DNA of 64,000 bases, from contig DASXOE010000084.1 in assembly GCA_036494575.1 (NCBI GenBank), forward strand, positions 6,839-70,838, read 5' to 3'. Below, piece after piece: positions 55,398-64,000 of this stretch (positions are counted from its first letter, which is position 1; every line of letters begins with the position of its first letter). Both the position numbers and the translations under genes were made by a program. This DNA comes from DASZFV01 sp036494575. GTDB taxonomy: Bacteria; Myxococcota_A; Polyangia; Fen-1088. Below the pieces are notes generated by a model. The model was not told the origin of the DNA. It saw nothing but the letters and a program-made list of their open reading frames with translations, and made no database searches.

Positions 55398-55855
55398 GTG
55401 ATTGACCGCATCGCCGCGAGTTGGTACGGTCCGCGTGCTTTGCGCCCTCACCGCTACCTTCCGACAGGGGCGTTGGCGCTTGGCGGCGCGTTGGCGTTGT
55501 TGGCGTCGCTGACCGCTACCGTCTCCGGCTGCGGCCCCATCGAGTACATCAATCAGGTGGGCGTCAAGGCGGCTGGCGCCGTCTCGGCGGCCAAGCTCGC
55601 GCAGGCCGACCGGTACGCGCCCTACGAGTACACGGCGGCCGAGGAGTACTTGCACAAGGCGCGCGAGGAGGCCGGGTACGCCGAGTACGAGGACGCCATC
55701 GAGTTCGGACGCAAGGCCGAGGAGCTCGCCAACAGGGGCCGCGCCATCGCGGTCGCGAAGCTCTCGGAGAGCGCGGGCGCGTCGTCGGCCGCGACGCCGG
55801 CCTCCGAGGCGCGCACGCCGGCGCCCGGGGCGCGGACCGAGGACCAAGCACCGAG

Positions 55856-55859
<4 letters not shown>
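55398..55859 (+). CDS. DUF4398-domain lipoprotein
   Basis: Start uncertain: GTG 55398 or ATG 55329. The signal segment GALALGGALALLASLTATVS ends in lipobox VSGC. The mature part is a DUF4398-like helical domain (AAKLAQADRYAPYEYTAAEE, YLHKAREEAGYAEYEDAIEF, GRKAEELANRGRA), then a Pro/Ala tail. DUF4398 proteins are small envelope lipoproteins, often next to OmpA-type proteins as here. Stop overlaps the next start (ATGA at 55856), so the two are coupled. Confidence 0.8.
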
Positions 55860-56944
<1,085 letters not shown>

Positions 56945-56962
56945 CGAGGCGCCGAGAAGCTG

Positions 56963-58642
56963 ATGCGTTCGCAGGGGGTGACATCCGTCGGCCTGGTGGC
57001 GCTGGGCGTGACCCTGTCGTTTCTGTTCTCCGGGCCGGCGCGCGCCCAAGATCGTTCGGACGTTCAGTCGGACGTCCCCGCTCTCACGCCCGCCGCCCAG
57101 GCGGTCGTCGACAAGATCGTCCAGATGAACAAGAGGGCGCTCGACGACTACGACACGCTCGAGTGGGACTCCGCGAAGCGAACGTTGCTCGAGGCGCTCG
57201 TCGCGGGCAAGAAGGGCGGCCTCGACGGGCACCCGGTCATGGCCCGCACCTACCTGCACCTCGGGTGCGTGTACATCACGGGCCTCAAGGATCGACAGAA
57301 GGGCGTGCAGAGCTTCGTGCGCTCCATAGAGATCGATCCGACGATCAAGATCGAGCAGACGATGACGGATCCCGAGCTCGAGGCCGCGTTCGCCGAGGCG
57401 GCGAAGCGGGCCAAGCCGCGCCCCGACGCCGGCGTGGCCACCGCGGCGGCGCCGACGCCGGCGCCCGCCGTGCCAGCGCCGCCCAAGCCGAAGGCCCCCG
57501 TCATGGAGGACGAATCGGCGCCGCCGCCGCCCAAGCGGCGCGGGCCCATCATGGAGAGCACCACGCCGCCGCCCGGGCCGGGCGCCGTGTGGAGCGACCA
57601 GCCGGGCGAGCCGGACCTGCCGGCCCACATCGACGCGCTCGATTGCCCGACGCCCGACGAGGTCCCGCCCGACAAGGCCGTCAGGCTGCGCTGCGCGGCC
57701 GCCGACAACCTCGGCGTCGCCAAGGTCTTCCTCATGTATCGGCTGCCCGGGAGCGAGGACTTCGGCTCGGTCGAGATGGTGCGCACGCCCAAGGGGTGGT
57801 ACCAGGGCAAGCTCCCGAAGAAGGCGGTCACGGGCAAGTCGGTGCAGCTCTACTTCGAGGCCCGGAACGCGGGCGGCAAAGCGGTGGTGTCGAACGGACG
57901 CGCCGACAGCCCCAACCTCATCCTCATCAGGGAGGAGGGGGCCGCCCGGGAGGCCGAGGCGGAGGCCGCCGAGGCCTCGGGGCGCAAGCAGGCCGACGAC
58001 GTCGAGGAGAACCCGCTCGAAGATCGCAACGAGGCCGCGGGGCCGCGCCTCTATCTCGGCAAGGTCGACAAGTCGAAGATCGGCCTCGACACGCGCTACG
58101 GAAACCGCCGGTGGTGGATCGGCATCGGCATCGGCTCGGGCTACGGCTACGCCAAGGGCAACGGCCTCGAGACGCGCCCTGACCTGCAGTCGAAGTTCAC
58201 GCCGGGCCTCGGATGGGCCGGTCTCGGGCACCTCGCGCCCGAGGTGGGGTTCCAGGTGACGCCCGACTTCGCCCTCTCGGTCGAGGGCCGCAACCAATGG
58301 ATCCCCCAGGGCTCGAAGTACGCGAAGTTCACGGCGAGCGGCGCGCAGTCGGTCCTCGCGCGGGCCTTGTTCTACACGAAGCAACAGCGGGTCCGGTTCT
58401 TCGGCAGCCTCATGGCGGGCGGCGGCGAGGGCTTTCGGTTCGTGCTTTATCCCGATCGCGCCCGGACCGACTACAAGGACACCGTGCGGGGAGGGCCGTT
58501 CCTCGCGGGCGCGGGACTGGGCCTCTACGTCGAGATGTCGCGCGGCGTCTCCTTCGTGACCGAGCTGAACGGGCTCGCGGGCTTTCCGATCTTCTCGGCC
58601 GTGGCCGACGTGAACGTCGCCCTTCAGTTCAATATCTACTGA
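56963..58642 (+). CDS. Exported TPR-like / outer-membrane beta-barrel protein
   Basis: Sec signal peptide (LVALGVTLSFLFSGPARAQ). A TPR-like helical region follows at about 40-150 (LLEALVAGKKGGLDGHPVMA, RTYLHLGCVYITGLKDRQKG, VQSFVRSIEIDPTI). Next come a Pro/Ala linker, an Ig-like strand region (LRCAAADNLGVAKVFLMYRL), an acidic linker, and a C-terminal barrel with alternating strands (WWIGIGIGSGYGYAKGNG, VGFQVTPDFALSVEGRN, LYVEMSRGVSFVTELNGLAG). It ends in QFNIY, an aromatic C-terminus typical for BAM recognition. 559 residues. Third gene of the envelope operon; function unknown. Confidence 0.8.
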   Translation: MRSQGVTSVGLVALGVTLSFLFSGPARAQDRSDVQSDVPALTPAAQAVVDKIVQMNKRALDDYDTLEWDSAKRTLLEALVAGKKGGLDGHPVMARTYLHLGCVYITGLKDRQKGVQSFVRSIEIDPTIKIEQTMTDPELEAAFAEAAKRAKPRPDAGVATAAAPTPAPAVPAPPKPKAPVMEDESAPPPPKRRGPIMESTTPPPGPGAVWSDQPGEPDLPAHIDALDCPTPDEVPPDKAVRLRCAAADNLGVAKVFLMYRLPGSEDFGSVEMVRTPKGWYQGKLPKKAVTGKSVQLYFEARNAGGKAVVSNGRADSPNLILIREEGAAREAEAEAAEASGRKQADDVEENPLEDRNEAAGPRLYLGKVDKSKIGLDTRYGNRRWWIGIGIGSGYGYAKGNGLETRPDLQSKFTPGLGWAGLGHLAPEVGFQVTPDFALSVEGRNQWIPQGSKYAKFTASGAQSVLARALFYTKQQRVRFFGSLMAGGGEGFRFVLYPDRARTDYKDTVRGGPFLAGAGLGLYVEMSRGVSFVTELNGLAGFPIFSAVADVNVALQFNIY

Positions 58643-59849
58643 GCGCGCGGAGCGCGTCGCGCGCGGAGGCGGGGCGAGCGTCGGGCGAGGCCTCGACGAG
58701 CGCGGCCACGACGGCGGCCAGCGGCGGCCCGAGCAGAGCGCGGGCCGCGGGGGACAGCGCCGCGCTCACGGTCGCGCCGCGCAGCAGATCGGCGTGCGTG
58801 CGCAGCGGGCGTCCGACGGCCATTTCCCACAGGATGGCGCCAGCGGCATAGAGGTCGGTGGCCGCCGACGGGCGCGCGCCGCGCAGCCGCTCGGGCGCTA
58901 GATACTGCGGCGTCCCGGCCGAGCCGTCGCTCGCGCGGCCGGCGTCGTCGCGCAGCTCGGCGGCGCCGAAATCGGCGAGCACGACGACGCCCGGCGCGCG
59001 CAGCAGGAGGTTCGAGGGCTTGAGATCGCCGTGCGTGATCCCCCGTTCGTGGACATGCGCGAGCGCCTCGAGCAGCGACGAGGTCGTCGCGCCGAGCTCG
59101 TCGGGGGCGGGCGGCGCGCCGCCATGGCCCGCGAGCCGCGCGCGCAACGTGCCGCCCGGGACGTACTCCATGGCGAGGACGCGCGTCGTCTCGTCCACGT
59201 CGTAGATGGCCACGACGCCTGGGTGCCGGAGAGCGGCGGCCACGCGGCCCTCCGCGAAGAAGCGCCGGCGCGCCTCCGCGCGCGCCGCGCTCGCGAGCTG
59301 CGGGTGCAGGACCTTGAGCGCGACGTCGATGCCCAGCGAGTCGTCGGTCGCGAGGTAGACGGCAGCCGTGGCGCCGCGCCCGAGCTCGCGGCGCAACCGG
59401 TAGCGCAGCGCGGCCGTGCCCTCGGGCGAGACCAGCGTCTCGGCGGCGCCCGCGGCGACCGCCTCAGTCTCGGGCCGCAAGGCGCGCAGGCGGGCGCGCG
59501 CCTCGACGTCGTCGATGTCGTCGGCGAGGACGCGCTCCCAGCGGAGCGCGGCGTCGATGCGCAGGCCGTCGGCCTCGTCGAGCGCGGCCCAGACGCGGTT
59601 GACGTCGGCGGCCAGCTCGGCGGGAACGGCGCGCGTCGGGTCGTCGAAGCCGTCGAGGGCGTGTCGCGCCGCCTCCCTCTGTCCCGCCGCCGCGAGCGCG
59701 CGCGCGAAGCGCAGGCGCGCGTGGGCATCGGCGGGCTCGCGGGCCACGACGGCGCGCAGCGCCGTGGCCGCGGCCATCATGTCGCCGGCGCGCTCGGCGC
59801 GCTCGGCGTCGGCCCGAGCGTCGGTCTCGCGCGGCGGCCGCCCCGCCAT
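58629..59849 (-). CDS. Soluble Ser/Thr protein kinase with N-terminal TPR-like region, non-RD (HGD)
   Basis: A 406-residue protein: an Ala/Arg-rich helical TPR-like N-terminus (to about 120: MMAAATALRAVVAREPADAH, ARLRFARALAAAGQREAARH), then a Hanks-type kinase. Gly loop RELGRGATAAVYLATDD, Lys in DVALKVLHPQ, catalytic loop ITHGDLKPSNLLLRAP (HGD for HRD), VLADFGAAELRDD, GTPQYLAPERLRG. No transmembrane segment. Start overlaps the FHA gene stop (TGATG), so it is coupled to a phosphothreonine-reader-like protein. Its 3' end overlaps the barrel gene tail to tail by 14 bp. Confidence 0.9.
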   Translation of the reverse strand: MAGRPPRETDARADAERAERAGDMMAAATALRAVVAREPADAHARLRFARALAAAGQREAARHALDGFDDPTRAVPAELAADVNRVWAALDEADGLRIDAALRWERVLADDIDDVEARARLRALRPETEAVAAGAAETLVSPEGTAALRYRLRRELGRGATAAVYLATDDSLGIDVALKVLHPQLASAARAEARRRFFAEGRVAAALRHPGVVAIYDVDETTRVLAMEYVPGGTLRARLAGHGGAPPAPDELGATTSSLLEALAHVHERGITHGDLKPSNLLLRAPGVVVLADFGAAELRDDAGRASDGSAGTPQYLAPERLRGARPSAATDLYAAGAILWEMAVGRPLRTHADLLRGATVSAALSPAARALLGPPLAAVVAALVEASPDARPASARDALRALSRY

Positions 59850-61093
59850 CAGGCGACCTCGAGCGCGAGGGGCGCGTCGCCGAGCACCTCGATGAGATCG
59901 CCGTGCAAGAGATCGCAGCCGGGGCCCACGAGGTGCCCGCCGACGCGCACGGGAAGGTCGGGCCGCCGCACGAGTCGCGCACCGCCCACGGCGAGCTCGA
60001 GCGCGAGGCCACGCGCGCCGGGGACGGCGAGCGTGAGATCGATGGGGTCGTGGCCAACCAGCACGACGAGCCCGCGGTCGAGGCCGGAGAGACATTGCAA
60101 GACGACGGCCCGGCCGTCGGCCGTCGCCTGAAAGCGAAACGAGGTCGAGGGACCGAGGCCGAGCTCGCCCTCGCCGCGCAGGGCGAACGGGCCCGCGGCC
60201 CGCGCGCCCGCGATGCGGACGCCGCCCCTCGAGCCGGCGTCCTCCACGTAGAGCCCGGCGAAGAGCCCGGCCGCGTCGGCGCCGATCGCGGCGTGGTGGC
60301 GAGAGACGCCCGGGTCCCGCAGCGCCACCTCGGCGAGCGGATCGCGGCCGAGTCGCGCCGGCACGGCGGCCACGCGCAGGGAGGTGCCGGCCCCGCGCAC
60401 GCGCAGCGTGACGCCGCGCGCACGCACGAGCTCGGTTTCGAGGCGCGCCGTGAGCTGGCGCAGAGGCCCGCCCGCGTCGCGCGCCGGTAGCGCGAGGGCG
60501 AGCGCGAGCGCGGCGCGGCGCTCGCCGCTGGCGAGCAGGACATCGAGGCGCCGGCGCGCGTCGGCCGTCGCGCGGAGCGCGCGGTCGCGCGCCTCATCGC
60601 GCGCGTGCGCCGCCTCCATGCGGTCGAGCTCGCCGAGCGCACCCCAGGCCGCGGCGGCGCTCGCGTCGTCACCGAGCTCCTCGTGCGCGCCGGCGGCGCG
60701 CGCGTGATCGCCGGCCGCCGTGAGCAAGACGGCGGCGCGCCGAGCCGCTCGCCGCTCGAGCTCGGTGAGGGGCGGGTGGGCGCCTCGCGCGAGCAGCGCC
60801 TCGGCCGCGGCGATGCGGGCGGGGCGCAGCTCGTCCGCGGGCGCCGCGCGGGCGTTCTTGGGCACTGGCAGGCCGTCGAGCGCGAGCTCGAACGCGTGCG
60901 CCGCGGCTTCGAGCTCGGCCAATCCGAGTCGAGCGGCGCCCTCCGGGCTGGCCGCGTGGCCGAACAGCAGGATGAGCGCCCCCCAGCTCCGCTCGCGCGC
61001 GAGGCGCATGACGAGCGCGGGCAGGTCGTGCGAGGCGAGGGCGGCCCGGAGCTCCTCGGGAGAGATCGCGAGATCGTCGACGGGGCTCGCCAT
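59849..61093 (-). CDS. FHA-domain protein with helical N-terminus
   Basis: 414 residues. The N-terminal 210 residues are Ala-rich helical repeats (LPALVMRLARERSWGALILL, AAVLLTAAGDHARAAGAHEE), suggesting a TPR-like solenoid. A FHA domain follows: PARLGRDPLAEVALRDPGVS, RHHAAIGADAAGLFAGLYVE, DAGSRGGVRIAG. The Arg and Ser-x-x-His of the phosphopeptide site are kept, but the usual Asn (S-R-N-G) is Gly. A second beta-rich segment (GRAVVLQCLSGLDRGLVVLV) may be another FHA-like domain. ATG 61093; 57 bp from the divergent unassigned gene. Confidence 0.85.
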   Translation of the reverse strand: MASPVDDLAISPEELRAALASHDLPALVMRLARERSWGALILLFGHAASPEGAARLGLAELEAAAHAFELALDGLPVPKNARAAPADELRPARIAAAEALLARGAHPPLTELERRAARRAAVLLTAAGDHARAAGAHEELGDDASAAAAWGALGELDRMEAAHARDEARDRALRATADARRRLDVLLASGERRAALALALALPARDAGGPLRQLTARLETELVRARGVTLRVRGAGTSLRVAAVPARLGRDPLAEVALRDPGVSRHHAAIGADAAGLFAGLYVEDAGSRGGVRIAGARAAGPFALRGEGELGLGPSTSFRFQATADGRAVVLQCLSGLDRGLVVLVGHDPIDLTLAVPGARGLALELAVGGARLVRRPDLPVRVGGHLVGPGCDLLHGDLIEVLGDAPLALEVA

Positions 61094-61150
61094 CCCTTCG
61101 ATCCTAACAGGCTCGCAAGCTCTCGGGTGCGCTTCGGAGTATGCTGAGGG

Positions 61151-62680
61151 ATGCTCCTGCGGGTCGCGCTCGGGCAGGTGCGGTTCAACTTGCCGGGGCT
61201 CACCGCCGACGCGCGCGGCGTCGTGGGCGGCAAGCAGCTCGCCGTGCGCTTCGCGGCCCTGGATCGCCTCGTCGGTTTTTTCCGCGCGCTGGCCGCGGAG
61301 CAGAGCCTCGACGACCTGCAGCCCGGGTTGCGCATCGTCTACGCGCGCGGCGCGGCGGGCACGCGCGAGGCGGTCGTCTTCCTGCCGGCGAGCCCGTCGT
61401 CGTCGCAGCTCGGAGAGGTCGTGGCGCGCGCGGCGCGGCTCGCGGGCGGGCAGTGCTTCACGGGCACCGGCAAGCACTTCGTGCAGTTCCGCGACGCGGG
61501 CGCGCCGCTCGGCTACGACGCCGCGGCCTCGTCGCAGGAGGCCGCCGACTTCGTCCTCTACGGAATCGAGCACGACGTCGCCTACCGCGTCGAGTCCGAG
61601 CTGCCGCTGTCGAAGCTCCTCCTGCGCCTGTCGCTCCAGCGCGTCGAGGGGCCGGCGTGGCCGGTCGTGGCGTCGCTGCTGCTGGTCGCGCGGCGCGGCC
61701 TCGGCCCGCTGGTCGCCGAGTACCTCCACCGCGCGCGGACCGCCGCGCTCGGCGGCGCGGCCCCGCGCGAGACGGCCATGCGCGCGGCGGCGGCGGTCTG
61801 CGAGATGCCGGCGGGCGGCGCCTTTCGCGGCGCGCGGGTCTTCTGGTTGTTCCGCATCGAAGGGGCGCCGGCGCGCCTCCGCGGGCTGCTCAGCGAGACG
61901 CCCGGGCTCGAGCTCTACGCGCCCGTGACCGAGCACGTCGCCGTGGCCGCAGGGCACCGGCACCCGATCGCCCTCGAGTCGTGCCGCTCGTCCTTCCCGA
62001 CCGACCGGCTCACGCTGTTCGCGCGCGAGGGCAGCGTCGTCGAGATCGCGCCGCTGCCCGTCTTCACGGCCATCGAGGACGTCGTGCGCATCCGCCCGCC
62101 GGCCGCGCGCGAGGTCGAGCGCTCCGCGGCACGCCCGGCCACGCGCCCCGACGTCGCCGTGCCGCTACGGCTCGAGCCGGCGATGGACGCGCGCCGGCGC
62201 GCCGTCGCGGCGCTCGTGCCCTGGACGAGCGTCCCCTGGCTCCGGCGGCTCTGCTACGCATTGCCGGCCACGGCGCTGCGCGGGTATCGCGTCGCGGCGC
62301 TCGAGCGCGGCGTGCTCGTGCTCGCGGCCGGCGAGCTCGAGGGTCTGCCGTTCGGCACGTTGCTCGAGGCGGCGGCGCCCGGTCTCGACGTGCTCGTGCC
62401 CCTCGGGACGCGCCTGCGACCCGCCGTGTCGCCCGAGTTGCTCGCGGAGCGCCTGGGCGCGCAGAGCGGCACGCTCGTCGTGTTCCCGGGCGCCTCGGCG
62501 CCGCCCTTTCGCATCGCCCCGGATCTCGTCGAGCCTTTCGACCGGCGCGCGCTCGCGCTGCTCACGAAGCCCGAATACGAGCCGGCGGCGCCGCGCGACA
62601 ATGGCGCGCCCGCGAGCACCCCCGTCGAGATCGAGAACGATCCCATCGGGCCCATGCCGCTCTGGGGCCTCGACGGCTGA
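61151..62680 (+). CDS. Unassigned 509-aa protein of the FHA/kinase cluster
   Basis: No family recognised. Soluble, no signal peptide. The N-terminal half alternates strands and helices (VALGQVRFNLPGLTADARGV, LRIVYARGAAGTREAVVFLP). The middle has SSFPTDRLTLFAREGSVVEI with PLPVFTAIEDVVRI. The C-terminal half has RVAALERGVLVLAAGELEGL and FGTLLEAAAPGLDVLVPLGT. Such accessory proteins beside FHA and kinase genes recall the poorly described 'X' components of MoxR-vWA-beta-propeller or FtsH ternary systems; this is a guess. ATG 61151 touches GAGGG, so the exact start is uncertain. Coupled (8 bp) to the next gene. Confidence 0.75.
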   Translation: MLLRVALGQVRFNLPGLTADARGVVGGKQLAVRFAALDRLVGFFRALAAEQSLDDLQPGLRIVYARGAAGTREAVVFLPASPSSSQLGEVVARAARLAGGQCFTGTGKHFVQFRDAGAPLGYDAAASSQEAADFVLYGIEHDVAYRVESELPLSKLLLRLSLQRVEGPAWPVVASLLLVARRGLGPLVAEYLHRARTAALGGAAPRETAMRAAAAVCEMPAGGAFRGARVFWLFRIEGAPARLRGLLSETPGLELYAPVTEHVAVAAGHRHPIALESCRSSFPTDRLTLFAREGSVVEIAPLPVFTAIEDVVRIRPPAAREVERSAARPATRPDVAVPLRLEPAMDARRRAVAALVPWTSVPWLRRLCYALPATALRGYRVAALERGVLVLAAGELEGLPFGTLLEAAAPGLDVLVPLGTRLRPAVSPELLAERLGAQSGTLVVFPGASAPPFRIAPDLVEPFDRRALALLTKPEYEPAAPRDNGAPASTPVEIENDPIGPMPLWGLDG

Positions 62681-62688
62681 GAGGGCGG

Positions 62689-63852
62689 ATGGCGCGCTCG
62701 TTCGTCTCGTCGTTCCTGTTGCCTCTCGTCCGGGGTGGACGGCTCCACGTCGGACGACCGCTCGGGCCGCGCGCCGTCGAGCGCCTCCGGCGGCTCGTCT
62801 CCTCGGTCGCGGAAGACGAGGCCGCGCCCGCGCTGGCGGCCTCGCGGCGCGCCGTCGCCGCGCGGTTCTTGCGCGACGCCGCCGCCCCGCCGCTCGACGA
62901 GGCGACTCTGCGCCTCGGGGCCACGGTGCACGATCTGCTCGTCCTCGTGCACCCCGCCATCGACGGTCCCACGGTCGCGCGCCGGCAGGCACGCATCGCC
63001 GCCGCGGCGCAGGCCCTGGCGGCGCTGGGCGCGCCGGCGTCCGCGGTCGAGGCCGTCAACCGTCACTCGCTGCTGGCGCGCCTCGCGGAGATCGCGCGGA
63101 CGGACAGCACCGTGACCTTCTGGCTCGGCCGCGAGACGTTCGTGGGACGTGTTCCGCCGCCGCGCGTGACGGCGCTGCCGACGCTCCGGCGCGTGCGCGT
63201 CGACGTCGTGCGGCGGTCCTGGCTGCGCGACATTGGCGTGCCGACCGTCGCGCATGAGGCCGTGCTCGCGCTAGGCGTCGCGAGCCCACTCGGCGAGGCG
63301 CTCGATCCGCTGCGCCTCGAGCCGCCGCTGTGCTGGAGCCGGATCCTTCCCGTCCTGCGCGCGCCGGCGCTCGGACGGATCGTCGCGGGGCGAATGCTCG
63401 AGGTGGGGCTCGAGCGCGCCGGTGACGGCCTGGCGGCCGCGTTGCTGCGCTTCGCTTCGTTCCAGGATCCGCCGGGCGGCCGGCCCGCGACGCCGGAGGC
63501 CGTGGCCTTCGCGCTCCAGTTCCTCGCGCACCTCGTGTGGCTCGACGTCCTCTTCGGCGCGGCGCCCGCGGCGGGCGCGGCCGAGCCCCGCCCCGGCGCC
63601 GCTCCGCGCGCGGGCGGCGAGCTCGCTTCCATGCTCGCGGCGGCTGCGCGGCGCGCGCCGGCGCTCGCGTGGCCGCGCGACGTCGCCGCGGACGGCGCGC
63701 TCGGGCGGGCCTTCGCGGCCCGTCTCGAGGCCTTCGCGGTGCGGGCGCGCGGCGAGGCCGCGCCCGCGGCCGCCGCGGCGCGCGGGGTCGCCGAGTTCGC
63801 CGCGACGGCCGCGACGACCGGCCACGCCGCGCCGATCCATATCCATATATGA
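62689..63852 (+). CDS. Unassigned 387-aa protein of the FHA/kinase cluster
   Basis: No family recognised. ATG 62689 is preceded by GAGAGG and lies 8 nt after the upstream stop. Mostly alpha-helical and Ala/Arg-rich: FLLPLVRGGRLHVGRPLGPR, TLRLGATVHDLLVLVHPAID, VTFWLGRETFVGRVPPPRVT, SWLRDIGVPTVAHEAVLALG, FALQFLAHLVWLDVLFGAAP. No convincing signal peptide or transmembrane helix. It ends in APIHIHI, with the stop overlapping a following ATG (TGATG at 63850-63854). The operon may therefore continue, though the group II intron intervenes. Confidence 0.7.
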   Translation: MARSFVSSFLLPLVRGGRLHVGRPLGPRAVERLRRLVSSVAEDEAAPALAASRRAVAARFLRDAAAPPLDEATLRLGATVHDLLVLVHPAIDGPTVARRQARIAAAAQALAALGAPASAVEAVNRHSLLARLAEIARTDSTVTFWLGRETFVGRVPPPRVTALPTLRRVRVDVVRRSWLRDIGVPTVAHEAVLALGVASPLGEALDPLRLEPPLCWSRILPVLRAPALGRIVAGRMLEVGLERAGDGLAAALLRFASFQDPPGGRPATPEAVAFALQFLAHLVWLDVLFGAAPAAGAAEPRPGAAPRAGGELASMLAAAARRAPALAWPRDVAADGALGRAFAARLEAFAVRARGEAAPAAAAARGVAEFAATAATTGHAAPIHIHI

Positions 63853-63863
63853 TGTCTGCCATG
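63852..63863 (+). other. Possible first codons of a third operon gene, split by the intron
   Basis: ATGTCTGCCATG (Met-Ser-Ala-Met) overlaps the preceding stop by one base, the coupling style used throughout this window. The intron begins at the next base. If this is a real start, the rest of the gene lies beyond the intron, outside the window. It could equally be non-coding exon sequence. Confidence 0.35.
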
Positions 63864-64000
63864 GTGCGTCCTGAAGTGAGGCCAAGACGGCTCACGAGCT
63901 GCATCGAACCAGCGGGTGAAAGTCCCGCCGGGGTAAGCGCCGGAGCGCCCCGTAGCAGGGTCCAGCGTCACGGTGAGAGCCGTGGCGCCGAGCGGACCGT
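63864..64000 (+). mobile_element. Group II intron, 5' end (domain I), cut by the window edge
   Basis: Starts with GTGCG, the conserved group II 5' splice-site sequence, and continues with a recognisable domain I: ACGGCTCACGAGCTGCATCG, AACCAGCGGGTGAAAGTCCC, and a set of short complementary stems (GCGGG/CCCGC; CGGTGAGAGCCG). The 'GGTGAAAGTCCCGC' block is typical of bacterial group II introns that carry a reverse transcriptase. The maturase ORF and domains II-VI must lie past base 64000. Confidence 0.82.

Overview
The window is about 70% G+C with densely packed, mostly short-spaced genes. Its content fits a Myxococcota (delta-proteobacterial lineage), probably class Polyangia. The signs are two non-RD Ser/Thr kinases (one beside an FHA protein), HD-GYP and hybrid two-component proteins, lipoproteins with Gly/Ala-rich linkers after the lipobox, an OmpA protein with thrombospondin type-3 repeats, a response regulator with a long Pro/Ala linker, and TIGR01777 and DUF1015 family genes. 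This is inferred from gene content only; no 16S rRNA gene is present.

0-10.6 kb is chromosomal housekeeping on the + strand: a cut-off XerC/D recombinase, an M50 membrane protease, scpA-scpB (ATGA overlap) with an RsuA-family pseudouridine synthase, then purH-purD-purE, a YrdC/Sua5 gene, DUF1015 and a YfiC/TrmN6-like methyltransferase. 10.6-13.2 kb is an accessory islet: a truncated small gene, AbiEi/AbiEii, and decayed ParD and ParE pieces. 13.2-25.7 kb holds an OmpA-type lipoprotein, mazG and phoH (divergent), GAF-HD-GYP, ybeY, apaG, phhB, an SDR, a REC-HD-GYP gene whose leader can form two exclusive hairpins, a hybrid histidine kinase, mutT, and a protein made of eight tandem Cys4 ribbon modules.

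25.8-33.1 kb is the tig-clpP-clpX...lon proteostasis cluster, with two small secreted or membrane genes and a 69-bp tandem duplication between clpX and lon. 33.1-42 kb holds three tRNA genes (Ser-GCT, Ser-TGA, Arg-ACG), a VapBC-type module beside two of them, cobT, a ChbG-family deacetylase, a RomR-like response regulator and a GST. 40.3-48.1 kb is a redox module: a collagen-like/PQQ-type beta-propeller lipoprotein divergent from a diheme cytochrome lipoprotein, a YVTN propeller, and a complete pqqABCDE operon. A second toxin-antitoxin pair and an apparent ATPase tail separate pqqE from valS.

51.9-64 kb is signalling and envelope: a membrane Ser/Thr kinase, exported proteins including one with a CX4CH motif, a three-gene envelope cluster (DUF4398 lipoprotein, TSP3-OmpA protein, TPR-like/beta-barrel protein), then a TPR-kinase gene coupled to an FHA gene and divergent from two large proteins I cannot assign. 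The last 137 bases are the 5' end of a group II intron. It begins 12 nt after an ATG that overlaps the stop of the second unassigned gene, so the intron may interrupt the third gene of that operon. This right-hand cluster is the best candidate for an undescribed system.
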